Below, piece by piece: positions 43,251-55,000 of a stretch of DNA of 64,000 bases; within the stretch, counting starts at the first letter, position 1, and each line of letters opens with the position of its first letter. Position numbers and translations under genes: made by a program. The DNA comes from Archegozetes longisetosus (taxonomy: Eukaryota > Arthropoda > Arachnida > Sarcoptiformes > Trhypochthoniidae): the NCBI GenBank assembly GCA_018873245.2, contig JAEMBT020000009.1:18259337-18323336 (forward strand). The letters run 5' to 3'. The notes under the pieces were generated by a model that worked only from the letters and a program-made list of their open reading frames with translations, made no database searches and was not told the DNA's origin.

Positions 43251-44957
43251 GTGAGTTATGTCGTCGTTTGGATTGAATCTATAATTTTGAATGAATGCTT
43301 AATTAGACTTATGCGCGTGTTTCCACTCCAACTATTATTGATGTGATGTCATCAATAATATAATGTTATATCAAGTTTTATAAGTGAATACGTGATAGGG
43401 AGAGTAAAGTAAGTTCTCTGTTCCCATTCATGTTAATAGACTTCTAGTATTGTAAGTTTTCCTCTGTTCCCCTTAAAAGGCTTTTCACTGCAACCTTAAA
43501 TATGCATCTAGTATTTATTTTTCAAATCAATTTTGTCTCAAATTAAAAAATCAGTTCGAGAATCAGTTGAAAGGAGATGTGTACGATCAAAGTAAATTCA
43601 TAACTATTTGTTTCAAATATGCCTTTGATAGACTTAGAGAAATGTGTATCCTGAACTGACTCAACTCGCGCGATTATATCTAGAAATTCCAAGTAATTAT
43701 TTGCCTATATTTACCAAAAGCTCTATACTATAGTAGAACTTGAAATGAATTAATGATGAATTCGTCCTTGAACGTAAAGAATGGAGAGTCCAATTCATTA
43801 GCGAATCATTTGACAAAGTTTATAATGAATGTCCGCTGTTTTAGGCTTCATTAACGCGAATGATTTAACTCTGAGCTGAATCCAGTTAAAGTTTATCTTT
43901 AGAAAATCAATGTTGCTATATTTGGTATACAATAGCTTTTTGGCATAAGAACTATTTATTATGTGTAATTAAGTTCCTAGACTCAAATCATTCAAACATT
44001 AAATCTTTTTCTGCTGTAATTGCATTATCTGTGAAAGAGTATTATCAAAATTGTAAAACTATTGAAGAATTTAGATTAGAACTTGGAATTAACGTGTATG
44101 AACATTATTTTAACGAGCTTTCAATTGTGATTTGAAATTCGACTCCATATCCAGAGTTCATATTTATTAGAGTTTTTTTAATATTGAGAAGTGTGATCGC
44201 ATAAACTACGCGGGCGGCCCATTTGATTGGTCATCACAGACTGAAGTAGACTTCCGGTATTGATTTATTTCTGATTTATTTTTTATAAGTAGTTTCTATT
44301 GCTTCTCTTCATAAACTCGATCGCATCAGAAGAGTGTAGTTTTCGATAATGGTTTACATTTTATTATCAGCTTTCCGTCTCATTTCTTGCAGTTACTGCT
44401 AAAAAGTTTTAGGTTCGCATCCAGTCATAAATAGAGAGTTTGAATATTTTTATTTGATCAAAGTAATAACTTAGAAATGTTTGAGTGTTGGCTCTGTTCA
44501 ATTTAGATTTTATTAGGGTATAAACATTCATTTTAGAAATATTACTTGCAAGTGTTGTTTTGTATTATCGCAATCAAATAATGTCTGCAATTTTGGTAAA
44601 TTATTTTTAAACAAATTGATTCTGTAAATATGGTGTATTAGTTAGAAAGAAAACACTATTACTTAAAAGAAGATAACATAATAGTAAAAACTAGTAAGTC
44701 GAATGGATTGTTCATAAATTATCCTTTACTCTATCCTCTGCACATTTTCATCCATTCCGAAATCCATTTTCATATATTTTCATATTGACAATGTATTGAG
44801 AATTGTTGAGCATCGCTGCCAAGCATCACTGCATAATATGTAAAATCGAGTCCCTTTTGCTGTGTTTGTCAGTCCCACTGCGATTTGTTCCTACATTTCC
44901 CCTGTTTAGTCCTCTAATAATTCTCTGTTCTTCTCTTTTCTCTTCTCTATTTCTGCC

Positions 44958-44993
44958 GCTCTCTCTTCTCTCTCTCTCTCTTTCTCTCTCTCC
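44958..44993. repeat. (CT)n-rich tract
   Basis: Imperfect CT repeat inside a longer pyrimidine-rich stretch (44920-45030). Confidence 0.85.
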
Positions 44994-45316
44994 TTACACG
45001 TCATTCTCTCGTCCCTATCTCTGATCCATTGCACATCTCTTTTGAAACTAAAAAATGATTTGTCGAATAGCCTACTACTCCGAAGCAAATTTGTGTTTAT
45101 CATAAATCTTTTCGTTCTAATGATTTTATTTTTTAAAGGGAATCTCACTCATAAGCCGTCATATATCTCAGACCAAACAATCCAAATTACAGCAATTATC
45201 ATTAACTCATTGAACCAAACATTTATTTTTAAAAAAACTAACAGTTATATGAATTAATCATAGATTGATTACTATTATTCATTTTCCTATTTATGTGATG
45301 ACTAATTATGGAATCG

Positions 45317-45328
45317 TATATATATAAG
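45317..45328 (+). promoter_or_regulatory. Possible TATA box for the small secreted-protein candidate
   Basis: TATATATATAAG at 45317-45328, 57-68 bases ahead of the ATG at 45385. A start site about 30 bases downstream (near 45350) would leave a leader of about 35 bases. AT-rich DNA gives such motifs by chance, so the support comes from its spacing to the exon. Confidence 0.3.
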
Positions 45329-45384
45329 AAAAAACTTGTTGCCAAACACTTGAGAAAAGTACATATCATTCAAAGTGTTATCTA

Positions 45385-46198
45385 ATGCGTATTTTTTGCA
45401 TTCTTTTAGCATTCTTGTACTGCATGTAAGTATTTTCTATTATAAGTGAGCAGTGATCACAAAATTTGTAAACATTAAATCACTCGACTGATAGGTTAAA
45501 TCGAAATTGTATTTAAAACATCACGAAGCTTATTTGCATTAAGGGTTTTTATTGCTCAGTGGTTGAATGGATGGCGAACATTAGTTAGGAGCGCTTTATG
45601 TTTATGTTAGTTGCATTTGGTGTGTTCGTCATATTAATAATTTGTAAGAACATCCATTTTTCACGCTACAGCTCGTCATTTGTGGAATCGGAATAATTTG
45701 AATGCGTTGATGCAGCGCTTAGTGATCGCGATTTTGACAAATTGATATTTGCCGCATTGACTCACACTTATTGATGCTTTACTCTATATCTTTTGATTTG
45801 ATTGTAAGCTAATGTACAAAATGGGATTGAGCCTAAAGCGCACTCCAATATTAGTAGTGAATATCTCGTGAAAAACATCTCATCTTTATTTTGATTTCGT
45901 AATACACTGTTCTGTGTCTGAGATCCCACGCGAGTTTTGTTCAAACACTTAATAAGACCGCCAACTCATATTTGATTTTCGAATTTCTAATAATTTCAGG
46001 CTAATAGAAATGACAAAAATCAATTCCAGTAAAAGTGACGCATTAATTATTAAGATTCTAATCAATTGCGATGCAGTCTTGTTTGAAAATCGAGTTTTCG
46101 AAGAAGAGGATGTTTGCCAGGCTGGAGAAAATGTTTATTTTATTTATCAGAGTAACCGATTTAGAGTATTCTTAGTAATAGAGCATATCGTTTATTGA
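45385..46198 (+). CDS. Candidate two-exon gene for a small secreted protein (45385-45425 + 46000-46198)
   Basis: Unrecognised. Exon 1 encodes MRIFCILLAFLYC, a short hydrophobic signal-peptide-like stretch, and stops at a full consensus donor AT|GTAAGT (phase 2). The first good downstream acceptor noted, CTAATAATTTCAG at 45999, opens an exon in the complementary phase: AT+G makes Met, then LIEMTKINSSKSD and so on, to a TGA at 46196-46198. The model protein is about 80 residues with a hydrophilic mature part, an acidic FEEEDVC patch and two mature cysteines. The intron would be 574 bases, and a TATA-like box precedes the ATG. No homology is known to me, and a chance arrangement in AT-rich DNA cannot be excluded. 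Confidence 0.33.
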
Positions 46199-46322
46199 GT
46201 TGTATAAAAAATCTTTGCAATTACCATTTTTGGCCTCTAGAAGCCATTGGATGGGATGGTAGTATGGCATAGCTTTCGATGTAATATTGTGTGTAATATT
46301 ATGTGCACTCCGAGTAACTTAT

Positions 46323-46394
46323 TCTCTCTCTCCCAATCGCTCTCTCCATCACTCTCGCAATCGCTCTCTCAATCACTCTCTCGCTTCAATCGCC
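46323..46394. repeat. CAATCGCTCTCTC minisatellite
   Basis: About five imperfect copies of CAATCRCTCTCTC. Confidence 0.85.
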
Positions 46395-46477
46395 TTAAAG
46401 TAGCGCAGGATTTATTATTGAATTAGTTTACTCCTAGATTTATGGATCAAATTTTTCAGTGTATATATGCTCTGCCG

Positions 46478-46547
46478 TGCAGTTACTGTGCAGTTACTCT
46501 ACGGTTAGTCTACAGCTACTCCACAGTTACTCTACAGTACAGTACTA
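46478..46547. repeat. Short tandem repeat, about 12 bp unit
   Basis: About six imperfect CAGTTACTCTAC copies. Confidence 0.8.
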
Positions 46548-47353
46548 TTACTTTTAGCGATTTGAGTCGGTGTTCGCCAGAGAAGAAAATACTCCAAGAG
46601 ATGAATATTAGTTCGAGTAATAGTAATACGCACTTATAATAGTAAATGTTGCCTTTTGAATCATATTCAATGGACATCGTGACCGACCAAACGGAAAAAA
46701 TATCGAGAAATAGCTTTAGTCCCATTGATTTGATTGCAGTCTATACTATTTTTACGGTTTATTGATTCATTATTTTTTACGGTATAACTATTTTTCTTCT
46801 TTCAACTATATATTGATTTCATGCTTTCGTTGTCCTTATATGAAATTTTGCATTCAGTTTACTTATATTTTACTTTTTCTTCAATAAATATTATATTGAA
46901 CTAGAATTCTTTTCTGCAGATGTAACTTATATCATATCGAGCAGGTCTAGTGTTTTTATTTTCTATCAGCATCATACGATGTTTGTTTTTCATTAGAAAA
47001 GTTGTTTGTTTAGCAAAAAATGTCTGTATGTGATGGTCCATAATTTATGATCCAATTTTATCAGGTTTTCAAAATCAATTTTGTGCATTTTTGCTCTAGC
47101 TCAACATCTTCAAGATCTTCATACACTTGAAAGGGTTTCTTTCGCTCATTTATTCCTCAATAATAAAGAAGAATCCAATACTGTTTTGTATTTTGAACTG
47201 CCGTTATAAAAGTTAAAACTCTAGTTCAATAAAACTTTTTTATTGTGCGATTTGATTGCCCATAGACTAACACCACGCTATCAAACCCTAAATACTATAT
47301 CCCTCTAACCATTGATAGGAATTGGATTGACTATGAAAATAGTTTTATATTGT

Positions 47354-47355
<2 letters not shown>

Positions 47356-47386
<31 letters not shown>
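47356..47386. repeat. (GA)n microsatellite
   Basis: Fifteen GA units. Confidence 0.95.
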
Positions 47387-47389
<3 letters not shown>

Positions 47390-48750
47390 CCAAATTGGTT
47401 TTGCACTTGAATGCCCACACCATCAACAATATACACAGAATAGTGAACTCTATTTGGTTGTGATCCAATCGCCAAATCTTTTGCATCAAATATCATGATC
47501 AGAACGTGTTTTTAAAGTACAAGTATAAGGAAGAATTTAGTAACTATTTTTCATTTTTATGATTCGTTCAGTATTAAAGTTTGACAAATGTAACAAAAAA
47601 TAGAGATTACTTTTCATATTATGATTTAATAATAGAAAGAGAAAAAGCTAGAAAATCAATAGTCAAATTTGCATTTATATTTCAAATTCTTACGAATTCT
47701 TCCAAATTCTATAGTCTACTGAATATAGTAAACAAATTCTATTGTCAATTCAAATTTGTCAACAAATAAGCAGTGAATCTATTTCGAAGTTTTCTTTTTA
47801 TTTCTACGATTAAGCCAGACAAAGCTTGCAATTGTGTAAATTTTTAGTATTGTTAACCATTTTAAGTAAATTTTCATTTGTTCCGTAACAGATAATCACC
47901 TGATTTTATGTTTCAATATATGAGTCAGTTATGATCAAAAAGAGTTCGTGTTAACCCTTCTGTTTAACGATAGGCTACGACCAGAGACTCACTTTGCATC
48001 TGGCGCTGTGCAGATAATACTCTTAAATTGATTTGTCATGCGATGCATTCCAATTCGTAATTGTTATTCTTAGCAGACGTTTTGTCTCTGATAGCGTATA
48101 TTTTTTGTAGAGAAATTTACTGATGGATGTATGTGTTGCTATAGTGATCACTCATTTCTATTATTATCATAGCATACAATGTAATAAAGAGTAACTTATT
48201 GATGCAGTTGCCAATTACTTGTGAAGAGATGGCACCAAAAAATATAATACTTTTGCTATTTTAGTAAATGTCTTAATAGAAAAAAATTCTTATTTTTATT
48301 AAATACAAGAGTTCATGTTGTAGTATAAGGTCTTACTGTATTTGGATCTCTGCAAGAAAAGTGAGAAAATACTTTATTAAAGTTACTTCTTTTGGCTTTT
48401 CTCCTCTTGCATTGTATTTTATAGAATATATGCACAGAAAAAGCTTTATTAAAAAGAAAATAAAAATACAAATAAACATTGACTTACACAACAAATACAA
48501 CATTAATATTGTAGTGAATGATTGAGCTGATTATTTAGCTCTGTAATGAAACTGATCAAATTTGATAGCTTGAAGTAACTAGTTTGGGAAGAAACTATCG
48601 ATTTGCTCTAGCTCTCCGACTAATTATAATTCGTTCTGTCTCTCTAACTAATTATTGTAATTAATAACTGCTACTTAAACTGACAAATTCAAAATTAGTA
48701 CTAATTCTTCACTCATGCAATCGACTAAGTTTTTAATTCTTTCTCTACAG

Positions 48751-48799
48751 ATTTGGTTCTTATCCAAAATAACAAATAAGCATAATTGAATTCATAACA
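48751..48799 (+). other. 5' UTR part of the first teneurin coding exon, with upstream splice acceptor
   Basis: A pyrimidine-rich acceptor ending in TCTCTACAG lies at 48738-48750, so this exon probably begins at 48751 rather than at a transcription start. An in-frame TAA at 48770-48772 sits between the acceptor and the ATG, which supports 48800 as the start codon. The start context has A at -3 and G at +4. A non-coding leader exon therefore probably lies upstream; it was not located. Confidence 0.55.
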
Positions 48800-49055
48800 A
48801 TGGAGTCAATGACAAGATTGGGTCGATCTCGAGACCATATTCGACACCCAGTACCACACCGTAATTCTGATGATAGCGAAACAGACGAATATAACGTGAT
48901 TGGATCTGACCGTCAATACGAACGTATTGGTGATCGAGCCTCTGGGTCGTCGACAGGAACTTCATCTAGATCATCAAATAATCATTCAAACATAGGCGCA
49001 CATCCAGCTAAAGCTACACATTACGCTGAATCGGCTATATATCGAAGATCAAGAG
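48800..49055 (+). CDS. Ten-m: Teneurin exon 1: N-terminal cytoplasmic segment
   Basis: Encodes residues 1-85 and the first base of codon 86. It starts at the first ATG after an in-frame stop and ends at AGAG|GTATTT (phase 1). The peptide is hydrophilic, rich in Ser, Arg, Asp and His, with a Ser/Thr-rich run (residues 50-60) and a basic RRSR near the end. This fits the poorly conserved cytoplasmic N-terminus of teneurins. There is no signal peptide, as expected for a type II protein. Phase 1 matches the exon at 56969 (G|GC giving Gly). On its own this exon could not be assigned; the call rests on phase and on position ahead of recognisable teneurin exons. Confidence 0.7.
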
Positions 49056-52000
49056 GTATTTATCGAATTTAAGTCTACCGCAACTTTTTAAAAATCAGTT
49101 TTTCAGTGAACATATCTCTACTATTATCGTAACTGATGTAACTCTAAACGGAAGTACCTTTGATTGTTTATTGATTGCGCTCTGCTTTATAAGATTTTAC
49201 ATTAACTTAAACATAAAAATGTTGACAGGAATATCAGCAATTTATTGATATAAAAGCTAGAAAACAGCGTGAGAGCTGCTATTTTGAGTTACTATCATGT
49301 TTGTCAGAAATAATCAGCAAATATACACAAACATTGGCGAATTTATGAAGTGTCCTGCAATCAGTTTTTATACTACGATAAAAACTGATTTTCAAACTGA
49401 AGTATGCACTTAGTTTGCATTTTTGCATATAATTTTGATCGTTGACTGTATTTGCGCCAGTCTTTTCTCACGTCTAACTCGACACAAATAAACATTTACT
49501 TTGCCTCATATTCAAACAGCGTTTATGCTGAATATAAGTTTTTTTATATTTATTATTCACGTCGATTCTCAAACAGTGTCCCAACCTTTCAATGACTCAC
49601 AGATAAGAATTGCATGACTTACAACTAGCTTTTGTTTGAATTGAGGTGCATTACATGTTTTCATGTATTCATTACTTTGATGAACGAATTGAAAAGTATA
49701 GAATTTGTTAGAAACTTATTTGTTGGAAATTTATTTATTAGGAAATTGTTTCTCTTTTCTAGTAAGCTAAGATACTTTTTGGGAACTTACAATTTCCGGT
49801 TAACTGTTTGCTCAAAAAAAGCTTGCTCAAAAAAACGCCTGCTCAAAATAAGCTTGCTCAAAATGGTACCGAACGCTTTCTCGCAAAATAAATAAATGCA
49901 AATTTTAGTGTATGTGCACAAAAGAGAAGTCTTCCCTAAAATGCAATGTTTGTTCTTTTTGTAACGAACAGTCACCCTATAGAAAACTTCAAATAAAGAG
50001 ATCTTTCGCTACCAAATTCTAAATTCACAGCTAGAAGTAGAACAAACGTTGGCTGTGAATGTCATGAATATATTATAAAATGCAAAACAGCATCTTTAGA
50101 GTATCTATTTATGCGCCTCACTATATCAATGTGGTCTAACCATGTTATTCATGTCCCGCTAGGTATTGATGGCACTGATCAGGCAAAATAAGTCATGAAA
50201 AAGAGAGGGCAGACAGTCAGGGACGCAGATTTTGTAAAGAATTACTATACATTTGCCTATTTTATTAATGTAATCAATTGAATATTGACTGAATCAGTAC
50301 AAGTCCCTGAATGGCATGGAATGCATTAGCCCTAAAGTTGACGCACAACTAATACTGTTGTCAAGATTTTTCAGTTTTAACAATCGGATCTACTCTTTGA
50401 TTTTGCTTTTTCTACTTGTTTCTTCCTTTTTTGTTGATGAAAATGTTTTTGTATATATAAACGTTGAAGAAGATTTATTTTTTTAAAGTAAGATTTATTC
50501 CTTTACTCTGATAAAGCTTAGGAAAAAACTTTTACTCACTTTAACATAAATTTTAATATATTTTCTAAACCAGAAAAACGACGCATTAAATAGGTTTAGT
50601 TTTATTTATTTGCTTATTTGGGAAATTTTGAAAAATCATAATTTAAGTGAAACAAGATTATTAGGAAAAAGCACTTATATTGCATTAGTTTGACTTCTGA
50701 GACCAGGAATCAGATCTAGAATTTCACAGAAAACAAAACGTTATTTGTCTCAGTTTATACAATAGAAAGAGCACATGAAAAACTTTTCTCTTCTAACTTT
50801 CATTCGTTAGTTTGCCTTCAATTCTGTCATGCAATCTAAGGTTTCATGCATTCTGTTTAATCAATTGCTTCTGTTTGTAATGCTCTCCAATGAACGTCAC
50901 CCAAACTACTCAGATCTTCATCTTCAACACTCAATGTAAATGTATGACATATCCATGAGTCAAAATATTTGTCGTTAGTTCACATGTTTATTTTGATCGA
51001 TTCATATAATAATAATAATAATAACTCAAACGTATTGTAAATTATATTGATGTCTTCAAAAATTTGACAGCAAGGACAATTATTTGAGCTAAACCGAAGA
51101 TAAATTATGACCTATTAGATGAAAAAATTTTAAAAATCATTTGAGTCGCTAATTTTGGTTAAACTTGTAGAAGTTTGATCATATACATTATATCTATTTT
51201 GAATAGCTCATACGGATGATCAATATCCACAAAGAAATCCTCAGAAAAATATGAGACTTGATTAAAGATATAACTTGTTGAAATGATCTTCTCATTTATC
51301 TGTAGAATTAAAGTGAGACATAAAAGAAAATTGGTGTTGTTGCTTGAAGAGCTCTTGAAAGACTTCATCCGATAAATCAGTGTTGAGAAAGGAATAGTTA
51401 TTTATTTTAGTTTTAGTTAAGGCATCTGTTTGTGACACTGTATCCAATCGGTGAAACCTATGAAAGGTAGCATTGTCATTTCGTTCCTTTCACAGTATGT
51501 GTACAAAAGCGAAATAAGAGAACCACTCAAAGACACACTCGAAAAACATGGACTCCTATCACATTCTACTGGTTGCAAACCTAGCTTTACGTATTCTTTT
51601 CAGCTTCTATTGTACTCATACTATCGTTTATGCTTCTCGTTAAGGACAATACTAATGCGCTCAACTTTAATTTCATGCTTTCTTCTAGAAATCCGTTTAG
51701 ATTTTCAGTTTGTTTTTGTGAACTTTTTCAAAAGATTCTATCAATAGAAACATTAAACAAAAATTAGAAAGACGGAAACGTAACCATAAGATATATCTGA
51801 CGAACAAACAGTATTGAATTGACATAATCTACGAATTTGTTTCGCACTTTTCATGCTTAGAAGATTATCGATTTGTGTTAATGCACACATTTATATTCTT
51901 ATATTTTCTCAGTTGATTGTGCAGAATCTATACAGAATCTGCACAGAATCGAATGCCGAACATGTAAGTTATATGAACACTAACATGTAAGCGACATAAG

Positions 52001-55000
52001 AAAATTGATGTGTGAGTTATAAAACTCGCATTTATACAAATACACAACGACTGACGACTGGCTGACACAGAGAGGCCCTAAAAATTATCCAATTTCCGCA
52101 TTTCCTTATTTGCAGAACTTCACTCTTCATTTATGCCTTTATGATTATCCTAGAGTTTATTATTCCTCTATTTCTTTAATACTACACCGATTCTTTATGG
52201 AGCAGAACTGGTTTTCCTGTGAAACACGATTCTTGTCGGTTCGTTAGCGCTTATTCTTTTTCTTAAATACTAAACTTTCATATCTTTGCAGGGATTAGTT
52301 CTGTGACCTTATTCTTAGTTTACAGTCATCTTATGATAATATTGACATTTGGTTCTTCATTCAAATTTAGAATATTCTTTTTGTATTTCTATCATTTTCG
52401 TGATTCATTTGAATAATTTAAGTAAATATTATTACGATTCAGTTATGAATTTCAATAATTGGTATGAAAAATCAGATTCTTAACATGAGTTCACTTATTC
52501 TTACATATAATCCAAAGTTGAGCACAAGTTTAAGTCTTAAAACTTGACATAACATTTTCATCATTAGTCTTCTAAAGTAATTTATTTGCTTCTGTTACTC
52601 AACTCGATTCACTTCACTGATGATCAAATGAAATGAGATCTAAGAAGTAATAAAGTCAAAAGTTGTTGATTGCATCAAACTTTAATAATGGTATAAGTCG
52701 TTCAGTAAGTTTTTATTGCGATTTGCTTATCATTTATTAAAATTGATTTCATATTTTTCTTTATTGATCATCAAAGTTCTGACTTTTCATCAAACTTGTG
52801 ATCACTTTTCTAATTGTTATTTAGAAAAATGATTTAATGAACATGTAGTGGAAAAGTTGGTTCATTCAATGACACGCATCTCACTCAAAGAGTTAAGAGT
52901 GCGTAAAAGTAAATGAAGATTAAATTTTCAATTGGAAAATTGGTATATCATTTACAGAGAGCGGTGCTCAAAGAGTTTGTTCTGAATACTTAAAATGCAT
53001 ATGATACTCTCTCCGCAACTTGTATTCAATTTATTGCTAATTTGCTTTAAGCATCTGCTCCTCTTTAAAACTTTCTCTTTACTCCAAATTGAACCGAATC
53101 ATAGTTTCGTAGCGATATTTAGTTACCAAAAGTTGATTTGTTACTATTTCTCCTCATTTATTCATTGATTGACTAATGAGTAGTAGGGGTTTGTGATTTG
53201 GGTACAACTTTATCTTATAAAGAAAAATGTTTGCAATGAGTTTGTTTGTAATGATCTTCATTGTTGTTACATCAAAGCCTGTGCTTTCCAGCGACGGCAA
53301 ACAGCAAACTGTCACAAACAGATGAGCTGAAAAAACATGAAGAGGTAACTGTTATCCATGTAGTAGGAATAGGTTTAATTTTGAATCTGACATAATATAA
53401 TTACGTGCTTGTTAGTTGTCAAGAAAGAAACCACTATTCAGTACTGGAATAAAAGATCTCAATCGAGTGCCTAAATATGTTCTTTGCAATCTTTTCATAT
53501 TCTTTTAATCAATGCTTAGCATGTAATCATTTGAAGATATGAAAGTCCACTAATTTTCAGATGGCAACGTTCTAGAGATTAATTATCTATATAATTGTAA
53601 TTAGAAATTAAGGTTTCGACTCAGTGAAAATTGTTTGTTTTTCAGTCATATAGAAAAAACAATTAGGTGTATGAAAAAATACGTTGAGAACATTTGTGAA
53701 AATATGTTCAAGTTTTATGTTATTTTTATAGCATATGAATTAGGACTAGTTTAAGAACCTAAAATTAATATAATTTAAACCGAAGCAAAATATTTACACC
53801 ACAACTCATTTAATGAATATATTGCTAATGTGTTCAATGTTTTATTAAATGGTATAAATAATTTGAAACAATCTAAACAGACTTTAGAGCAGTACCAGAA
53901 ACCGAAAAAATGGATTGAATAAGTTTAGCATAGTCAGTCATAATGAAAAGTGAGTCATATCTCATCTGATTCTCTAGTTGAGTGTCTTTCATAAGCTATA
54001 AATCATGACATAATGTGGAATGGCTTTAGTCCCCACTCCTCTCACGTTTTGATATTAATGCGCGCCACAAACACAACCCTATCATAAGAATATATGTCTA
54101 GAAGAATCATTTATATTATCTCTATTTGCAATTGGCCAAAAGCATTATTTATATGAATCTGAAATTATATGCAATATTTTACTTTTTCTTTTATATAGAT
54201 TTTCTTTTATATTGATTAAGTTAAGTTCATTTTGATAACTAAATATACATTACATTCAATTTGGCGTATCATCCGATAAGTCATAGAACTTAGTCGAGAA
54301 AAACAATGCATATGATAACGAGTTAATCTTTGGTGTTCATGTTCTCACCAAATAAAAGCATCATATTTTAGTTGGAGTCAATGTTTATATCAATGTGTCT
54401 CAATGTGTCTGTATCTGTCTGTATCTGTCACTTTGCTCCAATCAGACAAATGGATGGTTTGCTGCAATTGTCGCAGTTTTGCATTGCGATCACTTCTGAG
54501 AGGCACGACTTCACCAAAATCTATAGCCGTTTTACCGACACTTTTTCGAACCAGAGTTAGTTCGGTCTGTGAGTTATGAACATTTGTCATGTGTTGATGT
54601 TGTTGTCGTTTCGTTTTTCTGAGTTGAAGTGCATTTTCTTACTTTGATCATGAAGAAGAAGAGGTTTTGTTACACATCACTGGCAAATATTGATGTCATG
54701 TGCAGAACAAAGATAGCACTGAAACAAAATACTTCTAAATAAGAAATTTTAAGTATTTTAAGTGCATTTTCTTCTTCAGTGTTAGTTCCGTTCAAATTGA
54801 TTCTCAAATTGATTCCAGTCTAAGATGAATTATACGAACAGATCGATTCTTATTTGTTGGTATTTTCAAATTGAGGCTAAATGGCGGTAAAGTTTCCGCT
54901 ATTAAATGATTGAATTAATTTTGATAAATTTTAGTATTTAATATTAACGAGCAAAACATGACATGATTTGCTAGCGATCTACGCAGTCTCTCACTTCAGT

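Larger units (their letters stand above)
46199..48750. other. Non-coding interval before teneurin exon 1
   Basis: No gene recognised. Contains a CT/CAATCG minisatellite just inside its left end, a 12-bp-type repeat (46478-46547) and a (GA)n tract (47356-47386). It ends in the acceptor of the first teneurin coding exon, so it is probably intronic. Confidence 0.55.

Noticed and set aside
44411-44423. GGTTCGCATCC, resembling a tRNA T-arm/B box
   Set aside because: No A box or pairing acceptor stem in the preceding 70 bases.
45549-45600. GCTCAGTGGTTGAATGG, resembling a tRNA A box or tRNA-derived SINE head
   Set aside because: No B box follows and no cloverleaf can be drawn; at most a decayed SINE.
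51451-51747. 98-codon + ORF in teneurin intron 1
   Set aside because: It begins at GTG, has AT-rich hydrophobic composition towards the end and no recognisable domain; expected by chance.
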